DNA of 27,403 nucleotides from Fusobacterium sp. (GTDB taxonomy: Bacteria > Fusobacteriota > Fusobacteriia > Fusobacteriales > Fusobacteriaceae). Shown here in pieces: positions 14,614 to 22,377 of the stretch; the first letter of the stretch is position 1; each line of letters starts with the position of its first letter. The position numbers and the translations under genes are program-made. Location of the stretch: NCBI GenBank assembly GCA_020024915.1, contig JAHHSZ010000011.1:1-27403 (forward strand), written 5' to 3'. Below the pieces are notes generated by a model. The model did not search any database. It worked only from the letters and a program-made list of their open reading frames with translations, and was not told the origin of the DNA.

Positions 14614-16350
14614 ATGAGACAAGAAGCAACGATCAATAGAAATAGTATAACAGTTAACTTTACAGTAAAATATTGTAATAATTCAGAATCACTATTAGAT
14701 AGTGATGGATTTAAAAGAGTTCTTACAGCTTTTATTGAAAAAATTGAAAAAAAAGAGACACCTGTATATATCTATATAAAGGATTGTTGTGGAAAAAATA
14801 GTAATTTAGTTCAGGAGATTACAAAATTATTTAAACTGTTAATAGTTTTAGAAGCTGATGAGTTAGCTAAATTAGATGAGAAATACTGTAAATTATTGGA
14901 AGATAGGAATACATTGATAGAGTTTATAGAGAATCTTTACACATTCTGGAGACGATATGAGAGATATGCAATTGTGAGAAATAGTAAAAAGGGTGAAGGA
15001 CTTCAAAATGTAAACTTTATTGAAGCTATAAATAATTTTAAAAATCTGATATTGAGTACTTATCGTCAAATAGAAGAGACTATAATGGGGTATAAACATA
15101 GAGTATACAGACAGTTGAGTGCTGGGATAAATGCTGGAATTATATTGAATGATATGAATAGAAACTGTCCAGCAGAATATTCAGTTTTAGAGAGAATACC
15201 ATTTATTGAAACTGTGATACTTCAACCACCATTTATAACATATCCTAAGAGAAATACAAGAACAGGGATATTCCAAGAGGTGTTTGAAAATCCTTTGAAA
15301 GAGGTATGTATAAATGAAGAGAACTGGTTTTGTTATCCAGCAAAAGTTGGAGAATCTTTAGCTTTTATATATTTTAATAGATCTTTTATGTCACAAGGAG
15401 TGGCACTATGTAATCTATTTGAATTGGCTAGAGAAGAGGAGTATAAGAATAGAAAGCCAGATATTGTTTATATGTATGGAGTAAAAGATTATGATAGAGA
15501 GATGAAGACAGTTTTCTATGATGATAAAGAGAATGATATGTTGGTTGGTTATGCTAATTATGGTGAGGATATAGATTATTTTGGATATATGAAAAAGATG
15601 ATATTAACTCTTCATAATATAAGAATGATAAAAAAAGGTGGATTGCCAATACATGGAGCTATGGTACATGTTATGATGAAAAATGGAAAGAATTACAATA
15701 TAGTAATAATGGGGGATAGTGGAGCTGGAAAATCAGAGAGTTTAGAAGCCTTTAGAAATTTGAGTGAGAAGTATGTAAAGGATATGAAAGTAATATTTGA
15801 CGATATGGGAACACTTATGTTAAATTCTAAAAATGGAGCACCTTTAGGAATAGGTACGGAGATAGGGGCATTTGTGAGATTAGATGACTTAGATACTGGC
15901 TATGCTTATAAAGAGATAGATAGAAGTATATTTATGAATCCAGATAAGAAAAACTCAAGAATTATAATTCCAATAGCTTCTTATAGTGATATTATGAAAG
16001 GCTATCCAATAAATTTCTTTTTCTATGCAAATAATTATGATAAGGTAGAGGATAATGAATTAGAATTTTTCTCTACTTCTAGTGAAGCTATTGAAGTATT
16101 TAAGGCTGGAAGAAGAATGGCTAAGGGAACTACAAGTGAGGTTGGAATAGTGGATTCATACTTTGCTAATCCATTTGGACCTGTACAGAAACAGGAAGAA
16201 ACAAATATCTTAATTGAAAGATTTTTTAGAGAGATGTTTAATAAGGGTGTTAAGGTGGGAGAGATAAGAACTCAGTTAGGAATAAAAGGTATGGAGAAAG
16301 ATGGGCCACTTAAAGCTGCACAAAAACTTTTTGAATTAATAAAGGATTAA
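14614..16350 (+). CDS. PEP carboxykinase/HPr kinase-like P-loop protein, function unknown
   Basis: A 578-residue protein with an unfamiliar N-terminal half and a kinase-like C-terminal half. The P-loop is GDSGAGKSE (367-375, Lys373), which resembles both HPr kinase (GDSGxGKSE) and ATP-dependent PEP carboxykinase (GxSGTGKTT). A second acidic motif, FDDMGT (395-400), fits the Walker B-like DD of those families. Further on, GRRMAKGTTSEVGIVDSYFANPFGP (about 497-521) parallels the 'AGTERG...F...FGAPF' end of PEP carboxykinases. It is therefore in the PCK/HprK superfamily, but residues for oxaloacetate binding are not obvious. It has no membrane segment. It is monocistronic: own promoter, AGGAGG-like site before the ATG, and a convergent terminator after it. 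It could be a carboxykinase variant or a protein kinase. Confidence 0.6.
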   Translation: MRQEATINRNSITVNFTVKYCNNSESLLDSDGFKRVLTAFIEKIEKKETPVYIYIKDCCGKNSNLVQEITKLFKLLIVLEADELAKLDEKYCKLLEDRNTLIEFIENLYTFWRRYERYAIVRNSKKGEGLQNVNFIEAINNFKNLILSTYRQIEETIMGYKHRVYRQLSAGINAGIILNDMNRNCPAEYSVLERIPFIETVILQPPFITYPKRNTRTGIFQEVFENPLKEVCINEENWFCYPAKVGESLAFIYFNRSFMSQGVALCNLFELAREEEYKNRKPDIVYMYGVKDYDREMKTVFYDDKENDMLVGYANYGEDIDYFGYMKKMILTLHNIRMIKKGGLPIHGAMVHVMMKNGKNYNIVIMGDSGAGKSESLEAFRNLSEKYVKDMKVIFDDMGTLMLNSKNGAPLGIGTEIGAFVRLDDLDTGYAYKEIDRSIFMNPDKKNSRIIIPIASYSDIMKGYPINFFFYANNYDKVEDNELEFFSTSSEAIEVFKAGRRMAKGTTSEVGIVDSYFANPFGPVQKQEETNILIERFFREMFNKGVKVGEIRTQLGIKGMEKDGPLKAAQKLFELIKD

Positions 16351-16394
16351 TAATTCAAGAATAGCTTTTGTTCAAAAAATAAAAAAGGAAAAAA

Positions 16395-16445
16395 TTACTG
16401 TAATAGACATCATATAAACATAATTGTCACAGTAACTTTTTCTTT
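16395..16445. terminator. Bidirectional terminator between convergent genes
   Basis: TTACTGT (16395-16401) pairs with ACAGTAA (16429-16435), with inner pairs GACA (16406-16409) and TGTC (16425-16428). T-rich DNA follows on the plus strand (from 16437) and the reverse complement is preceded and followed by A/T tracts too, so it probably ends both the PCK/HprK-like gene and the minus-strand mnmA operon. Confidence 0.7.
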
Positions 16446-16453
16446 ATTTTAGA

Positions 16454-17224
16454 TTATAAATATGTCTCTGTCTCTCTTCTCTCAATACACTTAGTTTCAA
16501 GCATGTCAATAATAGGTTGAATAGGATTATTAAAAACCTCTCTACCATTAAAAGTACAAATTTTGATACAAGCATAGCAGTGTATACATTTTTCGACTTC
16601 AACAATATCAGGTTTTTTAGGATCAATTGCCTTTACAGGACACACTATCCAACACTTTCTACAATAGACACAGTTGTTATTAGCCATAGGTGTAAATAGA
16701 AGCTTAGGCATTCCCTGTTTGTAAGGACGATTTCCAGGAAGAGTAGGTTGAGAAAGATCATCTCTCTCTAATTTATCCCTTATCTTCTTTCCAAATTTTA
16801 GAGCAACTTCTAAATCTTCCGTATCGGGTCTATTTGTTCCAACTCTCTTACTGTATGAATGTTCACCTATAAAAGCTCCACCAGCTAAGATAGAGAAACC
16901 ATTATTTTTTAAAATGTCTTCTAATTCAACTAATGCATCTTCATAGGCTCTGTTACCATATACCACAATTGTGATAGCGAAACCAGTTCCTTTAATGTTA
17001 TTTAATGTAGGGAGTATTACTTGAGGAACTCTACCAGCATAGGCAGGGACACCAACAATTACTAAAGTATCCTCATCATTATCATAACTTGGTTTATTAT
17101 TGTCAATAAAGGTGATATTCTCCTCTATCATCTCTACTCTAATTCCTTCAGCTATCTTTTCTACCACTTTTTTAGTTGTGTTTGTAGGGCTAAAATAATA
17201 GTACCTAACTTTTTTTATTGTCAT
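16454..17224 (-). CDS. EFR1-type flavodoxin-ferredoxin fusion protein
   Basis: A 256-residue electron-transfer protein joining a flavodoxin-like domain to a two-cluster ferredoxin. The flavodoxin part starts with the FMN phosphate loop in YYYFSPTNTTKKVVEKI (8-24, Ser/Thr-rich) and includes GVPAYAGRVPQ (58-68). The C-terminal part binds two [4Fe-4S] clusters through Cys185, 188, 191 and 195 (CxxCxxCxxxCP) and Cys213, 216, 219 and 223 (CxxCxxCxxxC). This is the EFR1 family, common in anaerobes; its partners are not established. It is the last gene of a minus-strand operon, 21 bases after mnmA, with GGGGG before its ATG. Delivery of electrons for a redox step is inferred from the cofactors only. 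Confidence 0.85.
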   Translation of the reverse strand: MTIKKVRYYYFSPTNTTKKVVEKIAEGIRVEMIEENITFIDNNKPSYDNDEDTLVIVGVPAYAGRVPQVILPTLNNIKGTGFAITIVVYGNRAYEDALVELEDILKNNGFSILAGGAFIGEHSYSKRVGTNRPDTEDLEVALKFGKKIRDKLERDDLSQPTLPGNRPYKQGMPKLLFTPMANNNCVYCRKCWIVCPVKAIDPKKPDIVEVEKCIHCYACIKICTFNGREVFNNPIQPIIDMLETKCIERRETETYL

Positions 17225-17245
17225 AAGTTTCCCCCTATATTTTAA

Positions 17246-18325
17246 TTAAATTATAAATCCACTTCCTAAAACTTTTTTATTTTCATCATAGAAGACTACT
17301 CCTTGCCCTGGAGTTACAGCTCTAACTTTATCTTCTAAAAATTTAACTTTTAAATTTCCCTTTTTTAGTGTTTTTAAAACACACTTATGTAATTTATCTC
17401 TTGAACGAGTTTTTGCCCAACAAACTATTCCGTCAAGATCTTCATATGAGTTTACAGAGATTAAGTTTATCTCCTTAGCTTCTAACTCATCTTTAAATAA
17501 CATCTCATTATTACCGACAATAACACTATTAGTTTTACCATCTAGTTTGATAACGTAGAGAGGTTTCTCTTGAGATATTCCCAATCCTTTTCTTTGTCCA
17601 ATTGTATAGAAAGACAGTCCATTATGTTGACCTAAAACTTTACCATCAATAGTAACAATATCCCCTTTTTTTCCAGCTTTTCCCTTAGTTTTTTCCAAAA
17701 GAAACTCTTTTAACTTTCCATCCTCTACAAAACAGATCTCTTGAGAATCTTTTTTTGCATAAACTCTAACACCTAGAATTTCAGCCAGTTCTCTAACTTT
17801 AGGCTTCTCTAAATCTCCAATAGGGAACATTAAATATTTTAAATTCTCTTTTTTTATTTGAGATAGGAAGTAAACCTGATCCTTATTAGGATCATCTCCC
17901 ATAGCTAAAATTCCATCTCTTAATTGTGTATAGTGTCCAGTAGCCATTAAACTTGCCCCTTTTGAATGAGCAAAATCAATCAACATACCAAATTTAATAT
18001 GTTTATTACATATCATACAAGGATTTGGAGTTCTACCATTCATATACTCATCTACAAAATAGTTCATTACAGTGCTATGAAACTCTTTAGTAGCATCCAG
18101 GACATAGTGAGGTATTCCTAGATCTTCACATACTTTTTTTGCATCTTCATCTTCAGGGGTACAAGTTCTCATAGTTATACCAATTAAATCATACCCTTGT
18201 TTCTTTAAAATATAAGCTACTGTAGAACTATCTACTCCTCCACTCATAGCCACAGCAATCTTTATATTTTTATTATTTTCATTATAGGTTAAATACTTTT
18301 CAAAGTCTTTATTTAAATTTTCCAT
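17246..18325 (-). CDS. mnmA: tRNA 2-thiouridylase MnmA
   Basis: MnmA adds sulfur to U34 of tRNA-Lys, -Glu and -Gln, using ATP and a persulfide donor. The protein has the PP-loop SGGVDSS (28-34), the catalytic cysteine in NPCMICN (Cys103) and the second cysteine in SQEICFVEDG (Cys198), so the full mechanism is present. I place the start at the ATG at 18325 (359 aa), about nine bases downstream of an AGGAAGGG site. An in-frame TTG at 18334 lies directly against that site and is unlikely. Compared with E. coli MnmA it has about 20 extra N-terminal residues before the PP-loop. It follows the LysE-type gene by about 21 bases. Confidence 0.95.
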   Translation of the reverse strand: MENLNKDFEKYLTYNENNKNIKIAVAMSGGVDSSTVAYILKKQGYDLIGITMRTCTPEDEDAKKVCEDLGIPHYVLDATKEFHSTVMNYFVDEYMNGRTPNPCMICNKHIKFGMLIDFAHSKGASLMATGHYTQLRDGILAMGDDPNKDQVYFLSQIKKENLKYLMFPIGDLEKPKVRELAEILGVRVYAKKDSQEICFVEDGKLKEFLLEKTKGKAGKKGDIVTIDGKVLGQHNGLSFYTIGQRKGLGISQEKPLYVIKLDGKTNSVIVGNNEMLFKDELEAKEINLISVNSYEDLDGIVCWAKTRSRDKLHKCVLKTLKKGNLKVKFLEDKVRAVTPGQGVVFYDENKKVLGSGFII

Positions 18326-18346
18326 TTTTAACAACCCTTCCTTTTT

Positions 18347-18967
18347 CTAAAAAAACTTAATAAGAGTTAATGCCAGAGTTATCACTCCACCGACAAAGAT
18401 TAACCCCCCTGAAATTTTTGAAATCTTAATTAACTTGTCTTCATTTAAAATGCGGGTACATTTAGAGATAATATAAGTAGTGATAAACCACTCAACAGCT
18501 CCACCAGCAAATATACCAAAGGCAATAAATGGAGCTACTAAGTTAACATCTTCACCATATACTTTTAAAGCTGTAAAAATAACTAGTATTGTAAAAATGC
18601 TGGAAATATTAGCTAATGCTAAGAAAAAAGTTGTAAAATAGTCTTTAATCATTCCAGCTGGAGTACACTCTATTTTTTTTATTTTTACTTTTTTCTCTAA
18701 TTTTTTCCAACCCACAAACATCAGAAAAAAAGCTACAATAATTTGTAAAAAAGATTCAAATTTCACTATAATATCTTCCACACGAGTAATAAAAAGTAAA
18801 GCTGTTAATCCATAAATTACATCAACTGTAACCATACCTAAAGCTGATATATACCCTTTTCGTTGATTTTCTATTAATGTTTTTTCCATACAGTATATTC
18901 CTATAGGTCCAAAGGGTAAAGATAGTATTAATCCAGTAATGATTCCTTTTAATGTTGTTAATATCAA
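18347..18967 (-). CDS. LysE-family membrane exporter
   Basis: A 206-residue integral membrane protein of the LysE/RhtB exporter type. The N-terminus GIITGLILSLPFGPIGIYCMEKTLIENQRKGY (about 8-39) contains the family marker, a PxGP motif followed by a basic cytoplasmic loop. About six hydrophobic segments can be drawn, with a basic loop (KKLEKKVKIKK) in the middle. Such proteins export amino acids or small solutes; the substrate is unknown. The start is a TTG at 18967, nine bases after GGAGG; no better start is near. It belongs to the minus-strand operon with the zinc-ribbon gene upstream and mnmA downstream. Confidence 0.75.
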   Translation of the reverse strand: MILTTLKGIITGLILSLPFGPIGIYCMEKTLIENQRKGYISALGMVTVDVIYGLTALLFITRVEDIIVKFESFLQIIVAFFLMFVGWKKLEKKVKIKKIECTPAGMIKDYFTTFFLALANISSIFTILVIFTALKVYGEDVNLVAPFIAFGIFAGGAVEWFITTYIISKCTRILNEDKLIKISKISGGLIFVGGVITLALTLIKFF

Positions 18968-18991
18968 CGGTACCTACCTCCAAAAAATAAT

Positions 18992-19348
18992 TTACTTTAA
19001 AGCTTTCCCACATTTAGGACAATAAGAAAAATCTTTCACTATACTTGTACCACAATGAGGACAGGTATTCGTTTCTAATATAATATTTTCAATATCTTCA
19101 TACTCTACATTTTTAAATTCTAAAACTTTTAAAATAGAACTCTTTTTTAATTTGTAAATACTCTTACAACTATTACAAATAATTATATACTCTTTTGAAT
19201 ATTTAAAAATTGGAATAAAAAAAATATTAAAAGTTCGAGATAATTCCATTAAAGAAAATATCTCACTAATACATCCAGTACATTTAAATGAAACAGTACC
19301 CAAATTTTTATTTTTATTACCTATTCCCAAAACTCCAATAAAAAACAT
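18992..19348 (-). CDS. Zinc-ribbon protein, unknown function
   Basis: A 118-residue protein with four CxxC pairs: KCTGC (about 22-26) and ICNSC (about 57-61) in the first half, and CPHCG plus CPKCG near the C-terminus. The last two form a typical zinc ribbon. The first pair, around a hydrophobic stretch NIFFIPIFKY, fits small bacterial zinc-ribbon proteins of unknown role. The first residues MFFIGVLGIGNK are hydrophobic but too short to be a sure signal. It is the first gene of the minus-strand operon; GGGAG precedes its ATG and a TATAAT promoter lies about 50 bases upstream. Confidence 0.75.
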   Translation of the reverse strand: MFFIGVLGIGNKNKNLGTVSFKCTGCISEIFSLMELSRTFNIFFIPIFKYSKEYIIICNSCKSIYKLKKSSILKVLEFKNVEYEDIENIILETNTCPHCGTSIVKDFSYCPKCGKALK

Positions 19349-19397
19349 TTCAACTCCCTTACCATAAGTGAATAAACTATGAACTACTCCCTAGACG

Positions 19398-19426
19398 ATT
19401 ATACCATATTCTAGAGTTGATTAAAA
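19398..19426 (-). promoter_or_regulatory. Promoter of the zinc ribbon-mnmA operon
   Basis: Read on the minus strand: a perfect TATAAT (19403 to 19398) extended by TG (19406-19405), with a weak TTTTAA 17 bases before it (19426-19421). An extended -10 can compensate for the weak -35. Confidence 0.6.
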
Positions 19427-19445
19427 GAGAATTTATAAAATATTG

Positions 19446-19474
19446 TTTTCAAGAATAAAAATATATTATATAAT
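19446..19474 (+). promoter_or_regulatory. Promoter of the small genes and dipeptidase
   Basis: TTTTCA (19446-19451), a 17-base spacer and a perfect TATAAT (19469-19474). It is divergent from the minus-strand promoter about 45 bases away, so 19349-19505 works as a shared divergent control region. Confidence 0.5.
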
Positions 19475-19505
19475 ATTTAATATTAAAGAGATAAGGAGAA
19501 GAGAT

Positions 19506-19652
19506 TTGAAGAGAAATATGTCGGAAGCTGAGATAGAGATGCAAATGGAAAAGGCATTAAACAGGATACCTTTCGAAATGAAGAAAATTAAATTAATTCT
19601 TTCAATAGTGAAAAAAATAAAAAGAGTGAAGGCAGTTTTTAAGTTTAAGTAG
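19506..19652 (+). CDS. Small basic protein, unknown
   Basis: A 48-residue protein if read from TTG at 19506, seven bases after AAGGAG (19493-19498). A longer open frame reaches back to 19443 but runs through the promoter, so it is not the real start; an ATG at 19518 (44 aa) is the other choice, at a less favourable distance. The first part is acidic (SEAEIEMQMEKAL) and the last 24 residues are strongly basic and amphipathic (about ten Lys/Arg, MKKIKLILSIVKKIKRV...). I do not recognise it. It ends nine bases before the next gene, so the two are probably coupled. Confidence 0.55.
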   Translation: MKRNMSEAEIEMQMEKALNRIPFEMKKIKLILSIVKKIKRVKAVFKFK

Positions 19653-19661
19653 GAGGAAATT

Positions 19662-19946
19662 ATGTTAAGTGAAAAATTAACAAAAAAATTGGGAACAATA
19701 GCAAAAGAGTTTGAAAAGAGAGGTTACGCATTGGAAGAGGATTTAATAGAACTGTGTGAAACAAGAAAGGATATAGCTGAAAGAATTGAGAATACAAAAT
19801 TCAAGAAAATAGAGTTTTTTCAAGATGAAGAGCTAAACTCTGTAGGAATAACTCTTGAAGATGTACAGGTAGAGTTTTTTGTAACTGAGGGAGAAGATGA
19901 AGAGGGACCTTGGTACGAGGCAGAGGCAGAGATAATTTTCTTTTAA
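19662..19946 (+). CDS. Small acidic protein, unknown
   Basis: I do not recognise this 94-residue protein. It is strongly acidic, with a helix-rich N-terminal half (residues 1-47, charged heptads such as KLGTIAKEFEKRG) and a beta-like C-terminal half with alternating residues (ITLEDVQVEFFVTEGEDEEGPWYEAEAEIIFF). AGGAGG precedes the ATG, so it is well translated. It is followed after 21 bases by the dipeptidase and preceded by the small basic protein. The opposite charge of the two small proteins might mean that they interact, but this is only a suggestion. Confidence 0.75.
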   Translation: MLSEKLTKKLGTIAKEFEKRGYALEEDLIELCETRKDIAERIENTKFKKIEFFQDEELNSVGITLEDVQVEFFVTEGEDEEGPWYEAEAEIIFF

Positions 19947-19967
19947 ATAGATTTAGGAGAGGTAACT

Positions 19968-20924
19968 ATGAAAATGTTTGATGGTCATGCAGATATTTGG
20001 TATGATGTAGCCAAAAAAAGAAAGTTGGGAGAAGAGAAAATTGTAGAGAGATACCATTTGGATAGAATGAGATCTGGAAACATAATGGGAGGTATATTCA
20101 TAGCATATCTTGGTTATGAAGAGGGGCAAGATGACGTAAAAGAGATGTTACATCTAGTCAATTCTACTATCCATGAGATAAAAAATAATCCTGAACTTTT
20201 TAATATAATCAAGAAAAAGGGAGATTTTAATAAAGGATTAGTAGAGGAAAAATTAAATGTTCTTATGGGAATAGAGGGATTAAGAGCTATTGGTAAGAAT
20301 TTGGATTGGTTAGATACTCTATATGAGTTGGGATTTAGACATGCATCACTTACTTGGAATGAGGGAAATGACTTAGCTACAGGAGTAGGTGGTGATGAGA
20401 ATAGAGGACTTACTGATGTTGGGATAGAGGTTGTTAAAAAAATGGAAAAATTAGGTATGATTGTTGATGTTTCTCATGCCAATGAAAAGACATTTTGGGA
20501 TATCTTTAACAACACAACTAAACCGATAATAGCTTCACATTCCAATGCATATTCTTTATGTAAACATAAGAGAAATCTCACAGATGAACAGATTAAGGCT
20601 ATTGCAAGTAGGGATGGAATAATAGGAGTAAATGCTTATAAAGGATTTGTAGCTATTGATCCAGTTAGACAGAATTTAGAAAGATATGTAGACCATATAG
20701 AGTATATTATCTCTCTTGTAGGAGTAAAACATGTAGCACTAGGTTTTGATTTTTGTGAATATTTGAATCCAGAGAAGAAAGAGGAAGATATAAATCCAAA
20801 GGGATTAGAAAATGCTTCAAAAGCTTATGCTGTAATTGAAGAACTAAGAAGAAGAGAGTATAGTGAAAGTGATATAAGAAAGATTGCCTATGAAAACTTT
20901 ATGAGAATAGCAGAAAATTTGTAA
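19968..20924 (+). CDS. Membrane dipeptidase (peptidase M19 family)
   Basis: A 318-residue zinc dipeptidase of the renal dipeptidase type, which splits dipeptides, including ones with a D-residue at the second position. Metal ligands can be assigned: HxD in FDGHADIW (His7, Asp9), the bridging Glu103 in MGIEGLRAI, His170 in VDVSHANEKTF and His191 in PIIASHSNAY. The downstream NLTDEQIKAI and GVKHVALGFDF stretches are family-typical. Length is near the usual 310-350. There is no signal peptide, so the enzyme is cytoplasmic. AGGAGAGG precedes its ATG, and a strong terminator lies about 65 bases after the stop. Confidence 0.92.
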   Translation: MKMFDGHADIWYDVAKKRKLGEEKIVERYHLDRMRSGNIMGGIFIAYLGYEEGQDDVKEMLHLVNSTIHEIKNNPELFNIIKKKGDFNKGLVEEKLNVLMGIEGLRAIGKNLDWLDTLYELGFRHASLTWNEGNDLATGVGGDENRGLTDVGIEVVKKMEKLGMIVDVSHANEKTFWDIFNNTTKPIIASHSNAYSLCKHKRNLTDEQIKAIASRDGIIGVNAYKGFVAIDPVRQNLERYVDHIEYIISLVGVKHVALGFDFCEYLNPEKKEEDINPKGLENASKAYAVIEELRRREYSESDIRKIAYENFMRIAENL

Positions 20925-20990
20925 TAGTATGATAATTGAAATTAGAGTAGCTTAAGAGTAATTAGAAGAGATTGAAATAATTACTAATTT

Positions 20991-21028
20991 AAGACTGAAG
21001 GGAAAATAAAAACCCTTTCAGTCTTTTT
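20991..21028 (+). terminator. Intrinsic terminator after dipeptidase
   Basis: AAGACTGAAGGG (20991-21002) pairs with CCCTTTCAGTCTT (21013-21025; one bulged T) over a ten-base loop, then a T-rich run. It is nested inside a 13-base perfect inverted repeat (20980-20992 with 21036-21048) whose right arm reaches the hutI stop codon; on the minus strand there is no U tract, so termination there is less certain. Confidence 0.85.
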
Positions 21029-21047
21029 CTTTTTATTAAATTAGTAA

Positions 21048-22304
21048 TCAATAGACTAAATGTTTATTTTTAACTACACATTTTCCATTTTTATAAACGT
21101 CTTGGACATGATTTATTCCAAAATTGTAAAAAATATAATTAAGATTTTTAGTATCATAAATAATAAAATCAGCCTGTTTATTTATTTCTAAACTTCCAAT
21201 TTTATCCTTTCTATTTAATGCCATAGCAGCATTTAAAGTTACTGCTTTAAATATCTCTAGAGGTGTCATTTTTAATTGAGAAGAGCATATCTGCATAACG
21301 AGTTGCATATTCTCAGTTGGACAAGATCCAGGATTATAATCACTAGAAATAGCTACTCTTATCCCTTGATTAATCATTTTTCTTACTGGAGCATAATTTT
21401 TTCCTAAATTAAAAGATGTAGCAGGCAAAATGTTAGCTATAACATTATTTTCTTTTAACTTTTTTATTCCTTCATCACTAATTGCCATTAAATGTTCAGC
21501 AGAGAGCGTTTTCAATTCTCCAGCTAATTCTGCTCCACCAAGTGAGATTATTTCATCAGCGTGTATTTTCAAAACATAACCATGTTTTCTAGCTTCTGTT
21601 AATATTTTTTTACTTTCTTCTACTGAAAAAACCTCATCTTCACAAAAAATATCACAAAATTCTGCCAAATTTTTTTTCTTTATAATTGGTAACATTTTTA
21701 AAACTTCATCTATATACCCGTTTGGATTAAATTTGTATTCTTTTGGAATTGCATGTGCTCCCATAAAAGTGGATACAATGTCAATTGGATGTTTTTCATT
21801 CAATTCTTTATTAACCTCTAATTGCTTTATTTCCTCTTGTAGACTTAAACCATAGCCACTTTTACTTTCAACTGTTGTTACTCCAAAACATAACATTCTG
21901 TCTAAAGTTGCTTTAGCTTTTTTAAAAAGTTCTTCTTTTGTAGCTTTTCTGGTAGCTTCTACAGTACTCAATATTCCACCACCACTTTTTAAAATTTCAA
22001 GATAAGGGACACCCTTTATTTTAAGAGGTAATTCATTCTCTCTTGAGCCATAATGAACTAAATGAGTGTGAGAATCTATTATACCAGGAGTAACTACTTT
22101 TCCTAGTGCATTTTCAAAAATAGTGTTATCATTTATTAATTTGCTTGGAATATTTCCTACTCCATAATCTAAAACTTTTTCATTGACAATAGCAAGATAT
22201 GCATTTTCTAGGACTTCAATATTTTCCATAGAGTTTTTGATTTCTCCTAATTCTTTGCCAACTACTAGAGTTCCTATATTGTATATTATTAATTCAGCTG
22301 TCAT
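21048..22304 (-). CDS. hutI: Imidazolonepropionase
   Basis: HutI is the third enzyme of histidine breakdown and opens the ring of imidazolone propionate to give N-formiminoglutamate. The 418-residue amidohydrolase shows the zinc-binding HxH in DSHTHLVHYG (His79, His81), the substrate-contact loop YLEILKSGGGILSTVEATR (101-119), KIHADEI with its metal-site histidine, and SSDYNPGSCP near the C-terminus with the metal-site Asp. Length matches the family. GGAGG precedes the ATG. It is the last gene of the hut operon, separated from hutU by 73 bases that contain a strong hairpin. The next enzyme (HutG or glutamate formimidoyltransferase) is not in the window. Confidence 0.95.
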   Translation of the reverse strand: MTAELIIYNIGTLVVGKELGEIKNSMENIEVLENAYLAIVNEKVLDYGVGNIPSKLINDNTIFENALGKVVTPGIIDSHTHLVHYGSRENELPLKIKGVPYLEILKSGGGILSTVEATRKATKEELFKKAKATLDRMLCFGVTTVESKSGYGLSLQEEIKQLEVNKELNEKHPIDIVSTFMGAHAIPKEYKFNPNGYIDEVLKMLPIIKKKNLAEFCDIFCEDEVFSVEESKKILTEARKHGYVLKIHADEIISLGGAELAGELKTLSAEHLMAISDEGIKKLKENNVIANILPATSFNLGKNYAPVRKMINQGIRVAISSDYNPGSCPTENMQLVMQICSSQLKMTPLEIFKAVTLNAAMALNRKDKIGSLEINKQADFIIYDTKNLNYIFYNFGINHVQDVYKNGKCVVKNKHLVY

Positions 22305-22336
22305 CTATCCTCCTAATCAACATAAAAATTAAAATT

Positions 22337-22365
22337 ACTAAGTGAAGATTATCTCTTCACTTAGT
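22337..22365 (-). terminator. Hairpin between hutU and hutI
   Basis: ACTAAGTGAAGA pairs perfectly with TCTTCACTTAGT (12 pairs, five-base loop). Read on the minus strand the stem is followed by AATTTTAATTTTT, an interrupted U tract, and it lies 12 bases after the hutU stop. It may be a partial terminator or an RNA processing/stability element that lowers hutI output. Confidence 0.6.
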
Positions 22366-22377
22366 TTATAAAAATTT

